A DNA stretch of 64,000 bases from an uncultured Paracoccaceae bacterium (GCA_913061275.1 CAJXSR010000002.1:62001-126000), one strand, 5' to 3'; positions 35,520 through 45,805 are shown, counted from the first letter of the stretch. The notes: generated by a model from the sequence alone, not told the origin. Numbers and translations: made by a program.

Positions 35520-35703
35520 CTGGTTTTCCCCTTTGGCGCGGTTAGATACATCAATACACACTGGGCAGGAAGTTAACAGAGTTCAGTAGTAATACGGATA
35601 TACGCGGGTAGTACTGCGTGTTGTCATTTACGCACCATAGAACTAAACAGAATCAAGGTTACTGCTGTATAGTGGTGGCCTGTATCCATTTGGGAGGAAA
35701 TAC

Positions 35704-36786
35704 ATGGAACGTCGTAAGTTTTTAACCGGTGCAGCTATTGCTGGTGCCGCTACAACGCTGGCCGCACCTTCGGTTGCTCAAGGTAAAAAAGAAATGGTTA
35801 TTGTGTCCACTTGGCCACGTGACTTCCCAGGTTTGGGATTGCCTGCGCAACGTCTTGCAGCACGCATCACTGAACTGACAGACGGTGAGATTGATGTGAA
35901 ATACTTCGCTGCCGGCGAACGCGTTGGTGCGTTTGACAGCTTTGACGAAGTTGCATCTGGCAACGCACAAGCCTATATCGCCGCTGACTACTACTGGAAG
36001 GGTAAGCATCCAGGTTGGGCTGCATTTACTGCTATCCCGTTCGGTCTGACATACACAGAAATGGACGCTTGGATCAAATATAGTGGCGGCCAAGAATTGT
36101 GGGATGAAATCGCTGGCGAATTTGGTCTGAAAAACTTTGCTATGGGCAATACAGGCGTTCAAATGGGCGGTTGGTTCAACAAAGAGATGAACTCTGCTGA
36201 TGACTTCAAAGGTTTGAAAATGCGTATTCCTGGTTTGGGCGGCGACGTTCTATCAAAACTAGGTGCATCTCCTGTGTCACTACCTGGTGGTCAAATTTAT
36301 GAAAACCTTACATCTGGTGCGATCGATGCAACAGAGTGGGTTGGCCCATATAATGATTACTTCATGAAGTTCTATGAAGCTGCGAAATACTACTATTTCC
36401 CAGGTATGCACGAGCCAGGCGCACAGCTTGCAATGGGCATGAACAGTGAATTCTGGGGTGGTCTATCTGACAACCACAAAGCCATCGTTCAAGCCGCGTG
36501 TAACGAAGAAAATGCACGTACAATGGCAGAAACCAATGCAAACAACGGTAAATTCCTAAATAAATTGGTTAATGAGCATGGCGTACAAGTACGCGAGTTC
36601 AATGACGATGTTTATGATGCATTTGGTGAAGCTGCGGCAGAAGTCATGGAAGAAGCCCGTGATCACAGCCCATTGGCCAAGAAGATTATGGATGCTGTTG
36701 CAGATGCGCGCGCTGAAATCGGTGCATGGACTGCTTTGTCAGACATGTCATACGTGCAAAAGCGTAACCGCGTAATCAACGGTTAA
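35704..36786 (+). CDS. TRAP transporter substrate-binding protein (DctP; TakP-like)
   Basis: The 360-residue periplasmic protein has a twin-arginine signal (MERRKFLTGAAIAGAATTLA, AAPSVAQG). It resembles the TakP/TTHA0766 group that binds 2-oxo acids or calcium-lactate: GERVGAFDSFDEVASGNAQA, PFGLTYTEMDAWIKYSGG and ATEWVGPYNDYFMKFYEAA match the conserved substrate-pocket segments. The ligand is inferred from family likeness only. GGGAGGAAA lies before the start. A hairpin follows before dctQ, probably favouring a higher level of this component. Confidence 0.92.
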   Translation: MERRKFLTGAAIAGAATTLAAPSVAQGKKEMVIVSTWPRDFPGLGLPAQRLAARITELTDGEIDVKYFAAGERVGAFDSFDEVASGNAQAYIAADYYWKGKHPGWAAFTAIPFGLTYTEMDAWIKYSGGQELWDEIAGEFGLKNFAMGNTGVQMGGWFNKEMNSADDFKGLKMRIPGLGGDVLSKLGASPVSLPGGQIYENLTSGAIDATEWVGPYNDYFMKFYEAAKYYYFPGMHEPGAQLAMGMNSEFWGGLSDNHKAIVQAACNEENARTMAETNANNGKFLNKLVNEHGVQVREFNDDVYDAFGEAAAEVMEEARDHSPLAKKIMDAVADARAEIGAWTALSDMSYVQKRNRVING

Positions 36787-36806
36787 TCTTAAGCAGATCT
36801 AAAATA

Positions 36807-36833
36807 AGCCGGGGCGGATATTTCGCCTCGGCT
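36807..36833 (+). terminator. hairpin between dctP and dctQ (attenuator or mRNA stabiliser)
   Basis: AGCCGGGGCG (36807-36816) pairs with CGCCTCGGCT (36824-36833) with one G-U pair and a 7-base loop. There is no T-run behind it. Such hairpins after a binding-protein gene usually protect its mRNA or reduce read-through into permease genes. Confidence 0.6.
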
Positions 36834-36891
36834 TCATTGTAAACAAAACTAATCAATTAGTTGCCATTCATGCTGCTGTCGGGGGAAAGTC

Positions 36892-37869
36892 ATGTCTATG
36901 CCGCAAACCGAATCTGAACCTATGTCGGGTTCTTTGCCAAATGCCACCCGCATTCTTGGATGGTCGATCCTTTTTGTCATGTTCGTATTTCTTGCGAATA
37001 ACTTTCTTACATTTTGGGCAGGCTTGCCTGGTGCCTCGCCTTCAGGAAATATGCTTGCGATGATGCAAGCGGCATTTTACCCCTTAGCCGTCATTCTTGC
37101 GTTGTTACTGGTACGCCAACGCGCAAATGTTACATTGCGCGACGACAGCCTGCGCATTTCAAACATGAACACATTTTTCATCCGCGCGTGTTTTTTCGCG
37201 GTTCTGTATATTGGTGTCATTGATATGGCCATCTCATTTTTGCGTGTCGAAGGGTTGCTGGAAAGCATCGTGGGCGAACAGATGACCAAAAACTTGGGCC
37301 GCTCGCAATTTCGCGGCACTTATGTCCATGTGCCCCTGATGATCCTTGGTGTTATCACTGCAACACGTAGCCGCGTATTGGGCGTAGAATGGTTGGCATT
37401 AATGGTGGTTGTCGCCGAATTATTAATCGTTTTCTTGCGCTTTATCTTTTCATATGAACAGGCATTTATGGCCGATCTTGTACGTTTCTGGTATGGTGCC
37501 TTATTCCTGTTTGCCAGTGCCTACACTTTGATCGAAGAGGGCCATGTACGGGTTGATATATTCTATGCTGGCTTCAAGACTAAAACCAAAGGGTGGGTCA
37601 ATGCGTTTGGCTCATTGTTTATGGGAATAATGCTGTGTTGGACGATTTTAATCGTCGGAATGGGGGCAAAAACTTCAATCATTAACAGCCCCATACTTTC
37701 TTTTGAAACCTCACAATCTGGCTTTGGAATGTATGTAAAATACCTTATGGCAGGTTTCTTGGGTGTATTTGCAGTATCTATGATGATCCAGTTTGTCAGT
37801 TACTTACTGTCAGCGGTTGCCGATTATCGCGGCGATCCTGATACCACTACCAAAGCGGAGACCCCATAA
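36892..37869 (+). CDS. TRAP transporter small permease DctQ, enlarged
   Basis: At 325 residues it is well above the usual 160-200. The C-terminal half (about residues 180-315) matches DctQ: four membrane helices with LIEEGHVRVDIFYAGFKTKTKGWVN. The N-terminal extension adds about three further helices and a loop. The enlargement parallels the enlarged DctM next door, suggesting a distinct TRAP subfamily. The gap to DctM is 2 bases. Confidence 0.88.
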   Translation: MSMPQTESEPMSGSLPNATRILGWSILFVMFVFLANNFLTFWAGLPGASPSGNMLAMMQAAFYPLAVILALLLVRQRANVTLRDDSLRISNMNTFFIRACFFAVLYIGVIDMAISFLRVEGLLESIVGEQMTKNLGRSQFRGTYVHVPLMILGVITATRSRVLGVEWLALMVVVAELLIVFLRFIFSYEQAFMADLVRFWYGALFLFASAYTLIEEGHVRVDIFYAGFKTKTKGWVNAFGSLFMGIMLCWTILIVGMGAKTSIINSPILSFETSQSGFGMYVKYLMAGFLGVFAVSMMIQFVSYLLSAVADYRGDPDTTTKAETP

Positions 37870-37871
37870 CG

Positions 37872-40523
37872 ATGGAACTGTATTTTCTTCTTTTGCTGGT
37901 CATTCTAATGGCTGCCGCACTTGGGTCAGGGTTTCCCGTGGCTTTTGCCCTTCCGGGCGCATCTATCATTACCATTATGGTAGCCGCTGGCACGGGGCTT
38001 TTGTTTGAAGGCGTTACCGACGCATATTTTGCCCAAGGCGGGCCGAAACAATGGTTATCAGCAGGGGTGACAAACCTGCGCGGGGTCTATTGGGAACCTG
38101 AACGCGATACGTTGATCGCCATCCCTTTGTTTATTTTTATGGGCATCATGTTGCAACGGTCCAAAATTGCTGAAGATTTGCTGATTACTATGGCCAATCT
38201 GTTTGGCCCAATTCCAGGCGGTTTGGGCATATCCGTGGTGTTTGTGGGGGCTTTACTGGCGGCGACAACAGGTATTGTTGGTGCCACTGTGGTTGCAATG
38301 GGTTTAATTTCATTGCCTGCGATGATGCGCAACGGCTATTCAAATTCGCTGGCGACAGGCACGATTGCCGCCTCTGGTACATTGGGCCAAATCATTCCAC
38401 CATCAATCGTATTAATCATTTTGGCCGATCAGTTGGCCAGTGCAGCAGATCAGGCAGGGACTATCCGTAAAGCGCTGTTTAAAGAAAACACTGGCGAATT
38501 GTCTATGCCATCTTCTTTTGAAGTCGTGTCTACAAGTGCAGGCGAGATGTTCTTAGGTGCGTTGCTTCCCGGGCTGGTTTTGGTTGGCCTGTATATGCTT
38601 TATATCCTTGTGGTCGCAATGATACGCCCGAAAATGGCACCACCAGTTCTATACAAAGGGTCGTATGATAAAGCATTTGCCGTAAATGTATTTATGACAC
38701 TTATCCCGCCATTGGCCCTAATATTCTTGGTTCTGGGGTCGATTATCGGTGGTATCGCTACTGTAAACCAAGCGGGTGCCATCGGTGCTGCGGGTGCACT
38801 TGTGATGGCGGGTTATCGTTTGAATGAAGGCCGCAAAGGCACTTATTATCCTGCTATTATTGCTGTCGGCAGTTTGATTGTTATCGCACTGGTGATGAGC
38901 AATTTTAACACCAACATTAAGAACATCAAAAATAGCACAGATGCACTAGGTGTAGGGCTTGCTATTGCAGCCTCTCTATCCCTTATCGGGGCCTTGGTTT
39001 GGAGTGCGATACGGGCTTTTAAAGTTGAAGATACATTGCAAGGCGTGATGCGCGAAACCGCAAAAGCCACCTCGCTTGTGTTTATCATCCTGTTGGGTGC
39101 CGCTATTCTAACTGCAGCATTTCGCGCCTTTGGTGGTGAACATCTGGTAAAAGAGTTCCTAGAGGGTATGCCGGGTGGCTTCTGGTCAAAATTCGTAATT
39201 GTTATGGCTGTGATTTTCTTCATGGGGTTCTTTTTGGATTTCATTGAGATTGCTGTTGTTGTGGTGCCGATTGTAGCCCCGATCCTATTGGCTGATCCCG
39301 AAGCTAATGTAACCGCCGTTTGGTTAGGGGTAATGATTGGTTTGAACATTCAAACTTCATTCCTAACCCCGCCATTTGGATTTGCGTTGTTTTATCTGCG
39401 AGGGGTCGCACCAGCCGCTGTGAAAACCATTCAGATGTACAAAGGCGTTATTCCGTTTATTTGTTTGCAACTGATTGCCTTGGGTATTGTCGGCAGTTCG
39501 CCGCAACTGGTGAATTACCTGCCAAACCGCGTGGCCCTTCTTTCTGATAACGCGCCTCCACCGCGTAACCCGAAACTGGGCTATTGTGTTGACCAGTATG
39601 TCAGTCAACAACTTGATACCCTTGGTCCAAGTCTGTTGGCAGTTGCTGACACAGCCGCACAAACTGAAATGGGGTACTTGCCAAAGAAAATGGCGAAGTC
39701 GATCAGCGAAAGCTTTTCCAATGTGGCGAATGCTTTAGGGCAATTAGAATTAGCTGAAAAAACGGCACAAGAAGTGACGCTGGCTGCCGTTAAATTCCGC
39801 CCGATACATAAGCATGTACGTGCATTGCAGCGCGATGCAAAAACCATAGACCGTGCGATTGTAGCCATTGTTGACCGGATTGAAGATTTGCCAGAAGATA
39901 GTTCTAAAATCAGTGGCCTAAATGCACAGATTGATGTGTTGAATGATGAAAAAGCGGTCTTATTGGCGCAAGTTCCTGCTGACTGGGATGCAACTTATAA
40001 AGAATACCAAGAAATCAATAAGGCGCAATCCAAAGCGTTCTCTGTATATAAACGCCTGTCGTCAGATGCGTATGTACCTGCAATAGAGGCGCTTGGCATA
40101 CTTAACAGCGGCGATGCGTTTCGCAACTTAAAAGATGCTTTACTGGAAACAAAAGCCATGGTTACACAGAACGCACCAGCGGATTCTGTTGAACCCTTGG
40201 CCGACTTGTCACGTGCGTTTAACGATGTTGCAGGGGCAGGTGCTATCAAGTCAGCAATTTCCAAAGCACGCCGCGCTGTGAAGTCAAAGACACCCAATAA
40301 AGAAAAAGCGCAAAAACAACTGGATAAAGCGATTGCGCTTTATCAAGATCAGACCGAATGGCGTGCCAAGGCCGAGGCGGATATTGCACCGAAACTTGCC
40401 GTTTATACGGATAGCCTGCGCACAACATTGGGGCTGAAAGATCAACAAGATTTCACACGTGAACAAGCCTTGTTTGTAGCTTCATGCGTGTCAGATCATC
40501 GGGATGTATCGCTGAATTTCTAA
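37872..40523 (+). CDS. TRAP transporter large permease DctM with long C-terminal extension
   Basis: The 883-residue protein is twice the normal DctM length (about 430). The membrane part ends near residue 545; it contains the usual GFPVAFALPGASI, IPLFIFMGIMLQRS and ASGTLGQIIPPSIVLIIL motifs plus two insertions (about 195-215 and 315-370). From about residue 556 a hydrophilic, helix-rich tail of some 328 residues follows, with Lys/Glu-rich coiled-coil-like stretches and no recognised domain. The membrane-to-tail boundary has a PPPRNPK linker. The tail's function is unknown; regulation or partner binding is possible. Confidence 0.9.
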   Translation: MELYFLLLLVILMAAALGSGFPVAFALPGASIITIMVAAGTGLLFEGVTDAYFAQGGPKQWLSAGVTNLRGVYWEPERDTLIAIPLFIFMGIMLQRSKIAEDLLITMANLFGPIPGGLGISVVFVGALLAATTGIVGATVVAMGLISLPAMMRNGYSNSLATGTIAASGTLGQIIPPSIVLIILADQLASAADQAGTIRKALFKENTGELSMPSSFEVVSTSAGEMFLGALLPGLVLVGLYMLYILVVAMIRPKMAPPVLYKGSYDKAFAVNVFMTLIPPLALIFLVLGSIIGGIATVNQAGAIGAAGALVMAGYRLNEGRKGTYYPAIIAVGSLIVIALVMSNFNTNIKNIKNSTDALGVGLAIAASLSLIGALVWSAIRAFKVEDTLQGVMRETAKATSLVFIILLGAAILTAAFRAFGGEHLVKEFLEGMPGGFWSKFVIVMAVIFFMGFFLDFIEIAVVVVPIVAPILLADPEANVTAVWLGVMIGLNIQTSFLTPPFGFALFYLRGVAPAAVKTIQMYKGVIPFICLQLIALGIVGSSPQLVNYLPNRVALLSDNAPPPRNPKLGYCVDQYVSQQLDTLGPSLLAVADTAAQTEMGYLPKKMAKSISESFSNVANALGQLELAEKTAQEVTLAAVKFRPIHKHVRALQRDAKTIDRAIVAIVDRIEDLPEDSSKISGLNAQIDVLNDEKAVLLAQVPADWDATYKEYQEINKAQSKAFSVYKRLSSDAYVPAIEALGILNSGDAFRNLKDALLETKAMVTQNAPADSVEPLADLSRAFNDVAGAGAIKSAISKARRAVKSKTPNKEKAQKQLDKAIALYQDQTEWRAKAEADIAPKLAVYTDSLRTTLGLKDQQDFTREQALFVASCVSDHRDVSLNF

Positions 40524-40531
40524 AGCACTGT

Positions 40532-40563
40532 CGGTGCGTGGCTTACCGCGCACCGTTTGTTTG
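40532..40563 (+). terminator. terminator after the TRAP operon
   Basis: CGGTGCG (40532-40538) pairs perfectly with CGCACCG (40549-40555) and is followed by TTTGTTTG. It lies nine bases after the dctM stop, between convergent genes. Confidence 0.7.
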
Positions 40564-40581
40564 ACTACGCTTTAGAATGCT

Positions 40582-41016
40582 TTAATTAACCTTACCCTTA
40601 TTGCCCCACGGCAATGGGGTTACGTTAATGCCATCCTCTACCAAAGATTTGGCATCTTCGATTTTGGCCTCACCATAGATTGAACGTTCAGGCGCATCGC
40701 CATCATGGATAGCGCGGGCTTCATCGGCGAAGTTTTTGCCTACATTTTCAGAATTATCTTCAACCTTTTTACGCATCTCGGCCAAGGCTTGTTCGGCAGG
40801 GGATGCGGGGGCAGATAAAGGCCCGCTTGCAGGTTTTGTTGCTTTTCTACGGGCAGCTTGCACTTGCGGGGCCATCACTGCTTTTTCTACACCTAATGCA
40901 CCACAAACCGAACAGGTTATCATGCCAGCATCCAACAGTTTTTCAAAGGCAACAGCGGATTGAAACCAGCTGTCAAAACTGTGGTCGTGTTCACATTTCA
41001 AGTTATATCGGATCAT
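40582..41016 (-). CDS. DUF1178 family protein
   Basis: The 144-residue protein begins MIRYNLKCEHDHSFDSWFQS, the DUF1178 signature with a small zinc-ribbon-like start (C8, H10, H12, then CSVCG at about 36-40). The middle is a variable Ala/Pro linker and the C-terminus has DEARAIHDGDAPERSIYGEA. Function unknown; the Cys motif suggests metal binding. It converges on the TRAP operon. Confidence 0.88.
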   Translation of the reverse strand: MIRYNLKCEHDHSFDSWFQSAVAFEKLLDAGMITCSVCGALGVEKAVMAPQVQAARRKATKPASGPLSAPASPAEQALAEMRKKVEDNSENVGKNFADEARAIHDGDAPERSIYGEAKIEDAKSLVEDGINVTPLPWGNKGKVN

Positions 41017-41094
41017 GGCTTAACTCTGGTTTGCCTTTACTATTTCAAGAAAGGATAACCGCATAAAACATAATTTCCAGTAAAAATTGATAGA

Positions 41095-41652
41095 TTACCG
41101 CGCGCGGCGGTCACGACGTGCGGACATCGGCTGAAACGCCACACCATTATGCGCTTCGCAATAAGGCTTGCCAGTTTCAGATGTCAGGCCGCAAAACCAG
41201 AAATCTTCTGTTGCAGGGTCGCCAATGGGCCATTTGCAGGTGCGTTCGGTTAATTCCATCAACGACAATTTTTTGGCTTCTTTTTCTACTGTCGCAACTT
41301 TTTCCAAAGCTTCCGAACTAATTTCGCTGTTGGACGGTTGCGGCGGTAAAGGCTGGCCTGCGGTAATAATCGGTTTGCGCGGTGGTATCGTAACCGACAT
41401 AGACGTCGAAGATACTTCAACAGGTTTTGCCTTAGGCACTGCTTTGGCCTTAGGTGCCGCTTTGGCTTTAGGGGCCGCCGCTTTAGCCTTGGCTTTTGAA
41501 GGGGTTGCGCGATTGGACAGGCCCAAACGATGTACTTTTCCGATCACAGCATTACGTGTCACGCCGCCCAGTTCTTTGGCGATCTGGCTGGCAGAATTAC
41601 CTTCCATCCACATGGTTTTCAAGATTTCTACGCGGTCATCTGTCCAGGACAT
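41095..41652 (-). CDS. gcrA: GcrA cell-cycle regulator
   Basis: The 185-residue protein starts MSWTDDRVEILKTMWMEGNS with the GcrA helix-turn-helix (ASQIAKELGGVTRNAVIGKV) and ends with the conserved RTCKWPIGDPATEDFWFCG and PYCEAHN block. GcrA is a sigma70-binding transcription factor active at CcrM-methylated promoters in Alphaproteobacteria. An Ala/Lys/Pro-rich linker with KAKAAAPKAKAAPKAK separates the two parts; its composition resembles the TopA tail. Confidence 0.95.
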   Translation of the reverse strand: MSWTDDRVEILKTMWMEGNSASQIAKELGGVTRNAVIGKVHRLGLSNRATPSKAKAKAAAPKAKAAPKAKAVPKAKPVEVSSTSMSVTIPPRKPIITAGQPLPPQPSNSEISSEALEKVATVEKEAKKLSLMELTERTCKWPIGDPATEDFWFCGLTSETGKPYCEAHNGVAFQPMSARRDRRAR

Positions 41653-41757
41653 AAGAATACTCCAATAAAGGCCAATAAATAAGGCTAGCCATACTATTTA
41701 AACTAACCTGCAAGCTGATACCAGAGCTATTATGAAAGAAAGGTGTATAAATACAGC

Positions 41758-42648
41758 CTAAGCTTTTACAGCCTTATGTTCCCTTACAGCCAGTAAGGTT
41801 GCACCTGCACAGATTGTCAGGCCACCAATAAGGCTAATTCTGTCAGGTATTTGCCCAAAGAATATGTAATCGTAAAGGGCTGCGAATATCAGTGTTGCAT
41901 AGGAAAATGGCGCAATAAAACTGGCGTCACTGGCGCGCAGTGCATTTAGATAAAGTGCCTGTGCTATAACCATAATGGTGCCGATACCGATAAGGGCTGC
42001 CCATTGCAGTGTGTTTGGGCTTTGCCAAACGAAAAAAGCGATTGTGCTGGATAGTAATAAACCGAGCGCGTTATTTATGATCAAGATTTGAAACGGGTTT
42101 TCTTTGCGGGTTAGTAATTTCATCATAATCAATTCAACCCCGAAAAAAGCTGCGGCACCTAGGGCAAATAGGGCGGCAGGCTGAAAGCTGGAAATGTTTG
42201 GGCGCAATAGGATGAACGCACCACATAAACCTATGATTGCAGCTAACCATCGGTATTTGCCTACATTTTCACCCAAAAACCGTATTGCCAACATCATTGC
42301 AAATACGGGGCTTAGAAAACTGATTGCAGTTGCGTCAGGCAAAGGGATCAAGGAAACGGCGGTAAACATCAATGTCACACCGCCCCATCCAGCGGTGGTG
42401 CGCCCGATGTGCAATTTTAAATTGGGGTTATCAAATTTGGGGCGCATGACGCTGGCGGTTAATAATAATGCCGTAAAGGCAAAGGCAAATCGCCCAAAAC
42501 TGATCTAAAATGGATGTAGTTCGGGGCCCAGATGGCCTTGCCCCAACAGTTTGGCTAAAACAGTTGTACCCGCAATTAATGCAGAAGCGATCACGATCAT
42601 AACCGCAGGGAAAAACACTGTATTTTTCGTAATAGAATGCGGCTGCAT
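41758..42648 (-). pseudogene. EamA/DMT-family permease interrupted by one in-frame stop
   Basis: Two frames are in register: MQPHSITKNTVFFPAVMIVI up to ELHPF (42648 to 42508), a TAG at 42507-42505, then ISFGRFAFAFTALLLTASVM to the normal end at 41758. Joined they give about 296 residues with ten helices, the normal EamA length. Family members commonly read HPFQISFGRF here, so the TAG probably replaces CAG. Whether it is a true nonsense mutation, a sequencing error or a suppressed codon cannot be told. If real, the downstream part could start again at ATG 42447 but would lack the first helices. Confidence 0.85.
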
Positions 42649-42765
42649 GGTTATCTCGTTTCTGGCGAAAGGATCATTAATAATACGTAAGGGCAAGCAG
42701 GAATTGACTTGACGTAAAAGATAGGTCACATCGTTCTTTTGAAAACCTAAACAGGAGTAAAAATC

Positions 42766-43944
42766 GTGATCCCTTCAGTGCTGCCGACATATGCCCGTGC
42801 ACCGCTTACTTTCGTCAAAGGCGAAGGAAGCTGGCTAATGGATGCAGACAACCGACGCTATTTGGATATGGGCGGCGGGATTGCGGTGAATGTTTTGGGC
42901 CATGCGCACCCTGAACTGGTATCCGTGTTGCAGCATCAAGCGACCCAGCTTTGGCACACATCGAACCTGTATAACATTCCCAACCAACAGGCTTTGGCTG
43001 ATCGGTTGGTGGAACATACATTCGCTGACACGGTTTTTGTGACCAATTCGGGCACTGAAAGTATGGAATGTTGCGTGAAGATGGCACGCAAATACCACTA
43101 TGAAAACGGCAATCCTGAACGCACCAATATAATTGCTTTTGAGGGGTCATTTCATGGCCGCTCGCTGGGGATGATCTCGGCTGCGGGGGCTGAAAAACTG
43201 ACCAAGGGTTTTGGCCCGTTATTGCCAGGTTTCACACATTTGAAACTGGGTGATTTGGCAGATGTAGAAGCGGCGATTGATGGCACAACTGCCGCTATCA
43301 TGGTTGAGCCAGTTCAAGGTGAGGGCGGCATCATACCCTTGCCTGACGATTATATGCAAGGGCTGCGCAAGCTTTGTGATGACAACGGGATTTTACTGAT
43401 ATTAGATGAAATACAATGCGGTATGGGCCGTACAGGAAAATTATTTGCCCTTGAATGGTCAGGGATTACACCTGATATTATGGGTATCGCCAAGGGTATC
43501 GGCGGCGGTTTTCCATTAGGCGCTTGTCTTGCCACCGAAAAAGCTGCAAGCGGAATGATTGCAGGCACACACGGGTCAACTTATGGCGGCAATCCTTTGG
43601 CGTGTGCTGTTGGATCGAAAGTAATGGATATTGTTGCAACCCCTGAATTTTTGGGTGAGGTCAGTGTCAAAGCGGGCCATTTGCGCCAACGTTTAGAAGG
43701 GCTGGTTGCCAGCCACCCAGATGTGTTTATCAGCATGCGCGGTTCTGGCTTGATGATTGGTGTCGAATGTAAAGCACCCAATATAGATGTGGTTAAAGCT
43801 GGCTACGATGCAGAGGTTCTAACCGTTCCGGGTGGGGCCAACGTGATCCGTTTATTGCCACCTTTAACCATCTCAACCCAAGAAATTGATGAAGCAGTGG
43901 CACGTCTAGATAAAGCCGCCACAGCGATAGAGGCAAGCTTATGA
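42766..43944 (+). CDS. argD: acetylornithine aminotransferase
   Basis: The 392-residue PLP class III aminotransferase acts in arginine synthesis. It shows the conserved [20 protein letters not shown], the PLP-binding [16 protein letters not shown] and the Schiff-base lysine in [16 protein letters not shown]. It precedes argF with a four-base overlap, which supports ArgD over succinylornithine or GABA aminotransferase. AGGAGT lies before the start. Confidence 0.95.
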   Translation: MIPSVLPTYARAPLTFVKGEGSWLMDADNRRYLDMGGGIAVNVLGHAHPELVSVLQHQATQLWHTSNLYNIPNQQALADRLVEHTFADTVFVTNSGTESMECCVKMARKYHYENGNPERTNIIAFEGSFHGRSLGMISAAGAEKLTKGFGPLLPGFTHLKLGDLADVEAAIDGTTAAIMVEPVQGEGGIIPLPDDYMQGLRKLCDDNGILLILDEIQCGMGRTGKLFALEWSGITPDIMGIAKGIGGGFPLGACLATEKAASGMIAGTHGSTYGGNPLACAVGSKVMDIVATPEFLGEVSVKAGHLRQRLEGLVASHPDVFISMRGSGLMIGVECKAPNIDVVKAGYDAEVLTVPGGANVIRLLPPLTISTQEIDEAVARLDKAATAIEASL

Positions 43945-44867
43945 CTGATTTCTTAGATATTCATAAAACCGATGTGGATGACCTGCGGGGCATTCTGGAT
44001 CAGGGCAAGGCGATGAAGGTCGCACGCGCTGATCTGCCTAAAGGCGCGCCTGATGCAGACACACCACTGGCCAATCATATGGTTGCCCTGATCTTTGAAA
44101 AACCGTCAACACGCACACGGGTTTCGTTTGATGTGGGCGTACGCCAGATGGGGGGCCAGTCAATGGTTCTTTCCGGTTCTGAAATGCAACTGGGTCATGG
44201 CGAAACCATCGCAGATACAGCACGTGTTCTGTCACGTTATGTTGATATGATTATGATCCGTACTTTTGACGAAAGTGTTTTGCTGGAAATGGCGGAATAT
44301 GCCAGCGTTCCAGTTATCAACGGTCTGACAGATCGCAGCCACCCTTGCCAGATCATGGCCGACGTGATGACCTATGAAGAACGTCATGGCTCTATCAAGG
44401 GCAAGAAAGTTGTCTGGATGGGGGACGGTAACAATGTCTGCACCTCATTTTTGCACGCAGCGGGTCAGTTCGGGTTTGACCTGACGTTTTCTGGCCCGTC
44501 CAATCTAGAGCCAGAAGCCGAAGCTATTGGCTATGCTCGTAAAAATGGCGCGACAGTAGAAATTGAACGCGATGCACAAAAAGCGGTGGAAGGGGCTGAT
44601 TTAATTGTCACCGATACATGGCTGTCGATGCACGATAAACAATCCGCCCGCGAACGTCGCCACAACTTGTTGCGACCTTATCAGGTGAATAATGAATTGC
44701 TGGAAAGTGCGGGTAAAGATGCGGTTTTCATGCATTGTCTGCCTGCGCACCGCGAAGAAGAAATCACATCCGAAGTGATGGACGGACCACAATCTCTGGT
44801 ATTCGACGAGGCTGAAAACCGACTACACGCACAAAAAGCCATCATGCGGCATTGTCTGGGCGTGTAA
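43941..44867 (+). CDS. argF: ornithine carbamoyltransferase
   Basis: The 308-residue enzyme forms citrulline from ornithine and carbamoyl phosphate. The carbamoyl phosphate motif STRTR, the HPCQ motif in [11 protein letters not shown] and the ornithine motif HCLPAHR are intact. It overlaps argD (ATGA), and the following dehydratase starts within its stop codon (TAATG). Confidence 0.97.
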   Translation: MTDFLDIHKTDVDDLRGILDQGKAMKVARADLPKGAPDADTPLANHMVALIFEKPSTRTRVSFDVGVRQMGGQSMVLSGSEMQLGHGETIADTARVLSRYVDMIMIRTFDESVLLEMAEYASVPVINGLTDRSHPCQIMADVMTYEERHGSIKGKKVVWMGDGNNVCTSFLHAAGQFGFDLTFSGPSNLEPEAEAIGYARKNGATVEIERDAQKAVEGADLIVTDTWLSMHDKQSARERRHNLLRPYQVNNELLESAGKDAVFMHCLPAHREEEITSEVMDGPQSLVFDEAENRLHAQKAIMRHCLGV

Positions 44868-45805
44868 TGATTACACCCGAACATATCCGCCAAGCGCATC
44901 AGCGCATTGGTCAATATGTTCGGACAACTCCTGTTGTCACGCTGGAAGCGGGTGCCCTATGTGCGGTGCCTGTCACGCTTAAGCTGGAACATCTGCAACA
45001 TAGCGGCTCTTTCAAGTGCCGTGGCGCGTTTAACACGCTGTTGGCGCACGATGTGCCTGATGCAGGTGTTGTGGCCGTATCAGGTGGCAATCACGGTGCT
45101 GCGGTGGCCTATACGGCCATGCAACTGGGCCATAAATCAACAGTGTTTGTACCCGACTATGCAAGTGCGGTGAAAATGGACCGCATGCGTGGCTTTGGTG
45201 CGGATGTAATCCCCAGCGGTACTGATTTTCAAATGGTGATCGACAAGTTCGAAGCCTTTGCCCGCGATACGGGCGCACTGGCCGTTCACCCCTTTGATGC
45301 ACCTTCGGTCTTGGCAGGGCAAGGCACTGTTGCGTTAGAATTTGAAGCACAAATGCCTGATCTGGATACGGTGATTATATCTGTTGGCGGTGGCGGTTTG
45401 ATCGGGGGCATTTCATCTTGGTATGGCGACCGTGTGAATGTGGTTGCCGTGGAAAGCGAAGGAACTGCCACTTATGCGACGGCTTTATGCAAAGGCAAAG
45501 ATGCGGTGATTACGCCCAATGGAATTTCTGCGGATAGTCTGGGTGCGCCGCGTTTGGGTACCTTGGCCTATGCGGCTTTGACAGCGGCCAAACGACCTTC
45601 TGTTCTGGTCACGGATGCCCAGATTATCGCGGCCCAACAACAGCTGTGGGATGCCGCACGTATTGTGGGTGAACCGGGGGCGGCAACCGCATTGGCGGCT
45701 TTGACTTCCGGCGCATATAAACCCGAAAAAGACGAACGTGTCGGCGTTTTAATCTGCGGCGGCAATGCTGCGCCTGACTGGTTCATAACAAAGGATGTAT
45801 CATGA
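44867..45805 (+). CDS. serine/threonine dehydratase family PLP enzyme
   Basis: The 312-residue fold-type II PLP protein has the cofactor lysine in SGSFKCRGAFNTLL, the phosphate loop SVGGGGLIGG and an ending ICGGNAAPDWF. It resembles threonine/serine dehydratases or serine racemases, without a regulatory ACT domain. Its ATG shares a base with the argF stop, so it is coupled to arginine genes; it overlaps the broken isochorismatase gene by four bases. Confidence 0.9.
   Translation: MITPEHIRQAHQRIGQYVRTTPVVTLEAGALCAVPVTLKLEHLQHSGSFKCRGAFNTLLAHDVPDAGVVAVSGGNHGAAVAYTAMQLGHKSTVFVPDYASAVKMDRMRGFGADVIPSGTDFQMVIDKFEAFARDTGALAVHPFDAPSVLAGQGTVALEFEAQMPDLDTVIISVGGGGLIGGISSWYGDRVNVVAVESEGTATYATALCKGKDAVITPNGISADSLGAPRLGTLAYAALTAAKRPSVLVTDAQIIAAQQQLWDAARIVGEPGAATALAALTSGAYKPEKDERVGVLICGGNAAPDWFITKDVS

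Noticed and set aside
38087-39349. Minus-strand frames inside the TRAP permease gene
   Set aside because: They mirror the membrane-helix codons of dctM and have no coding features.
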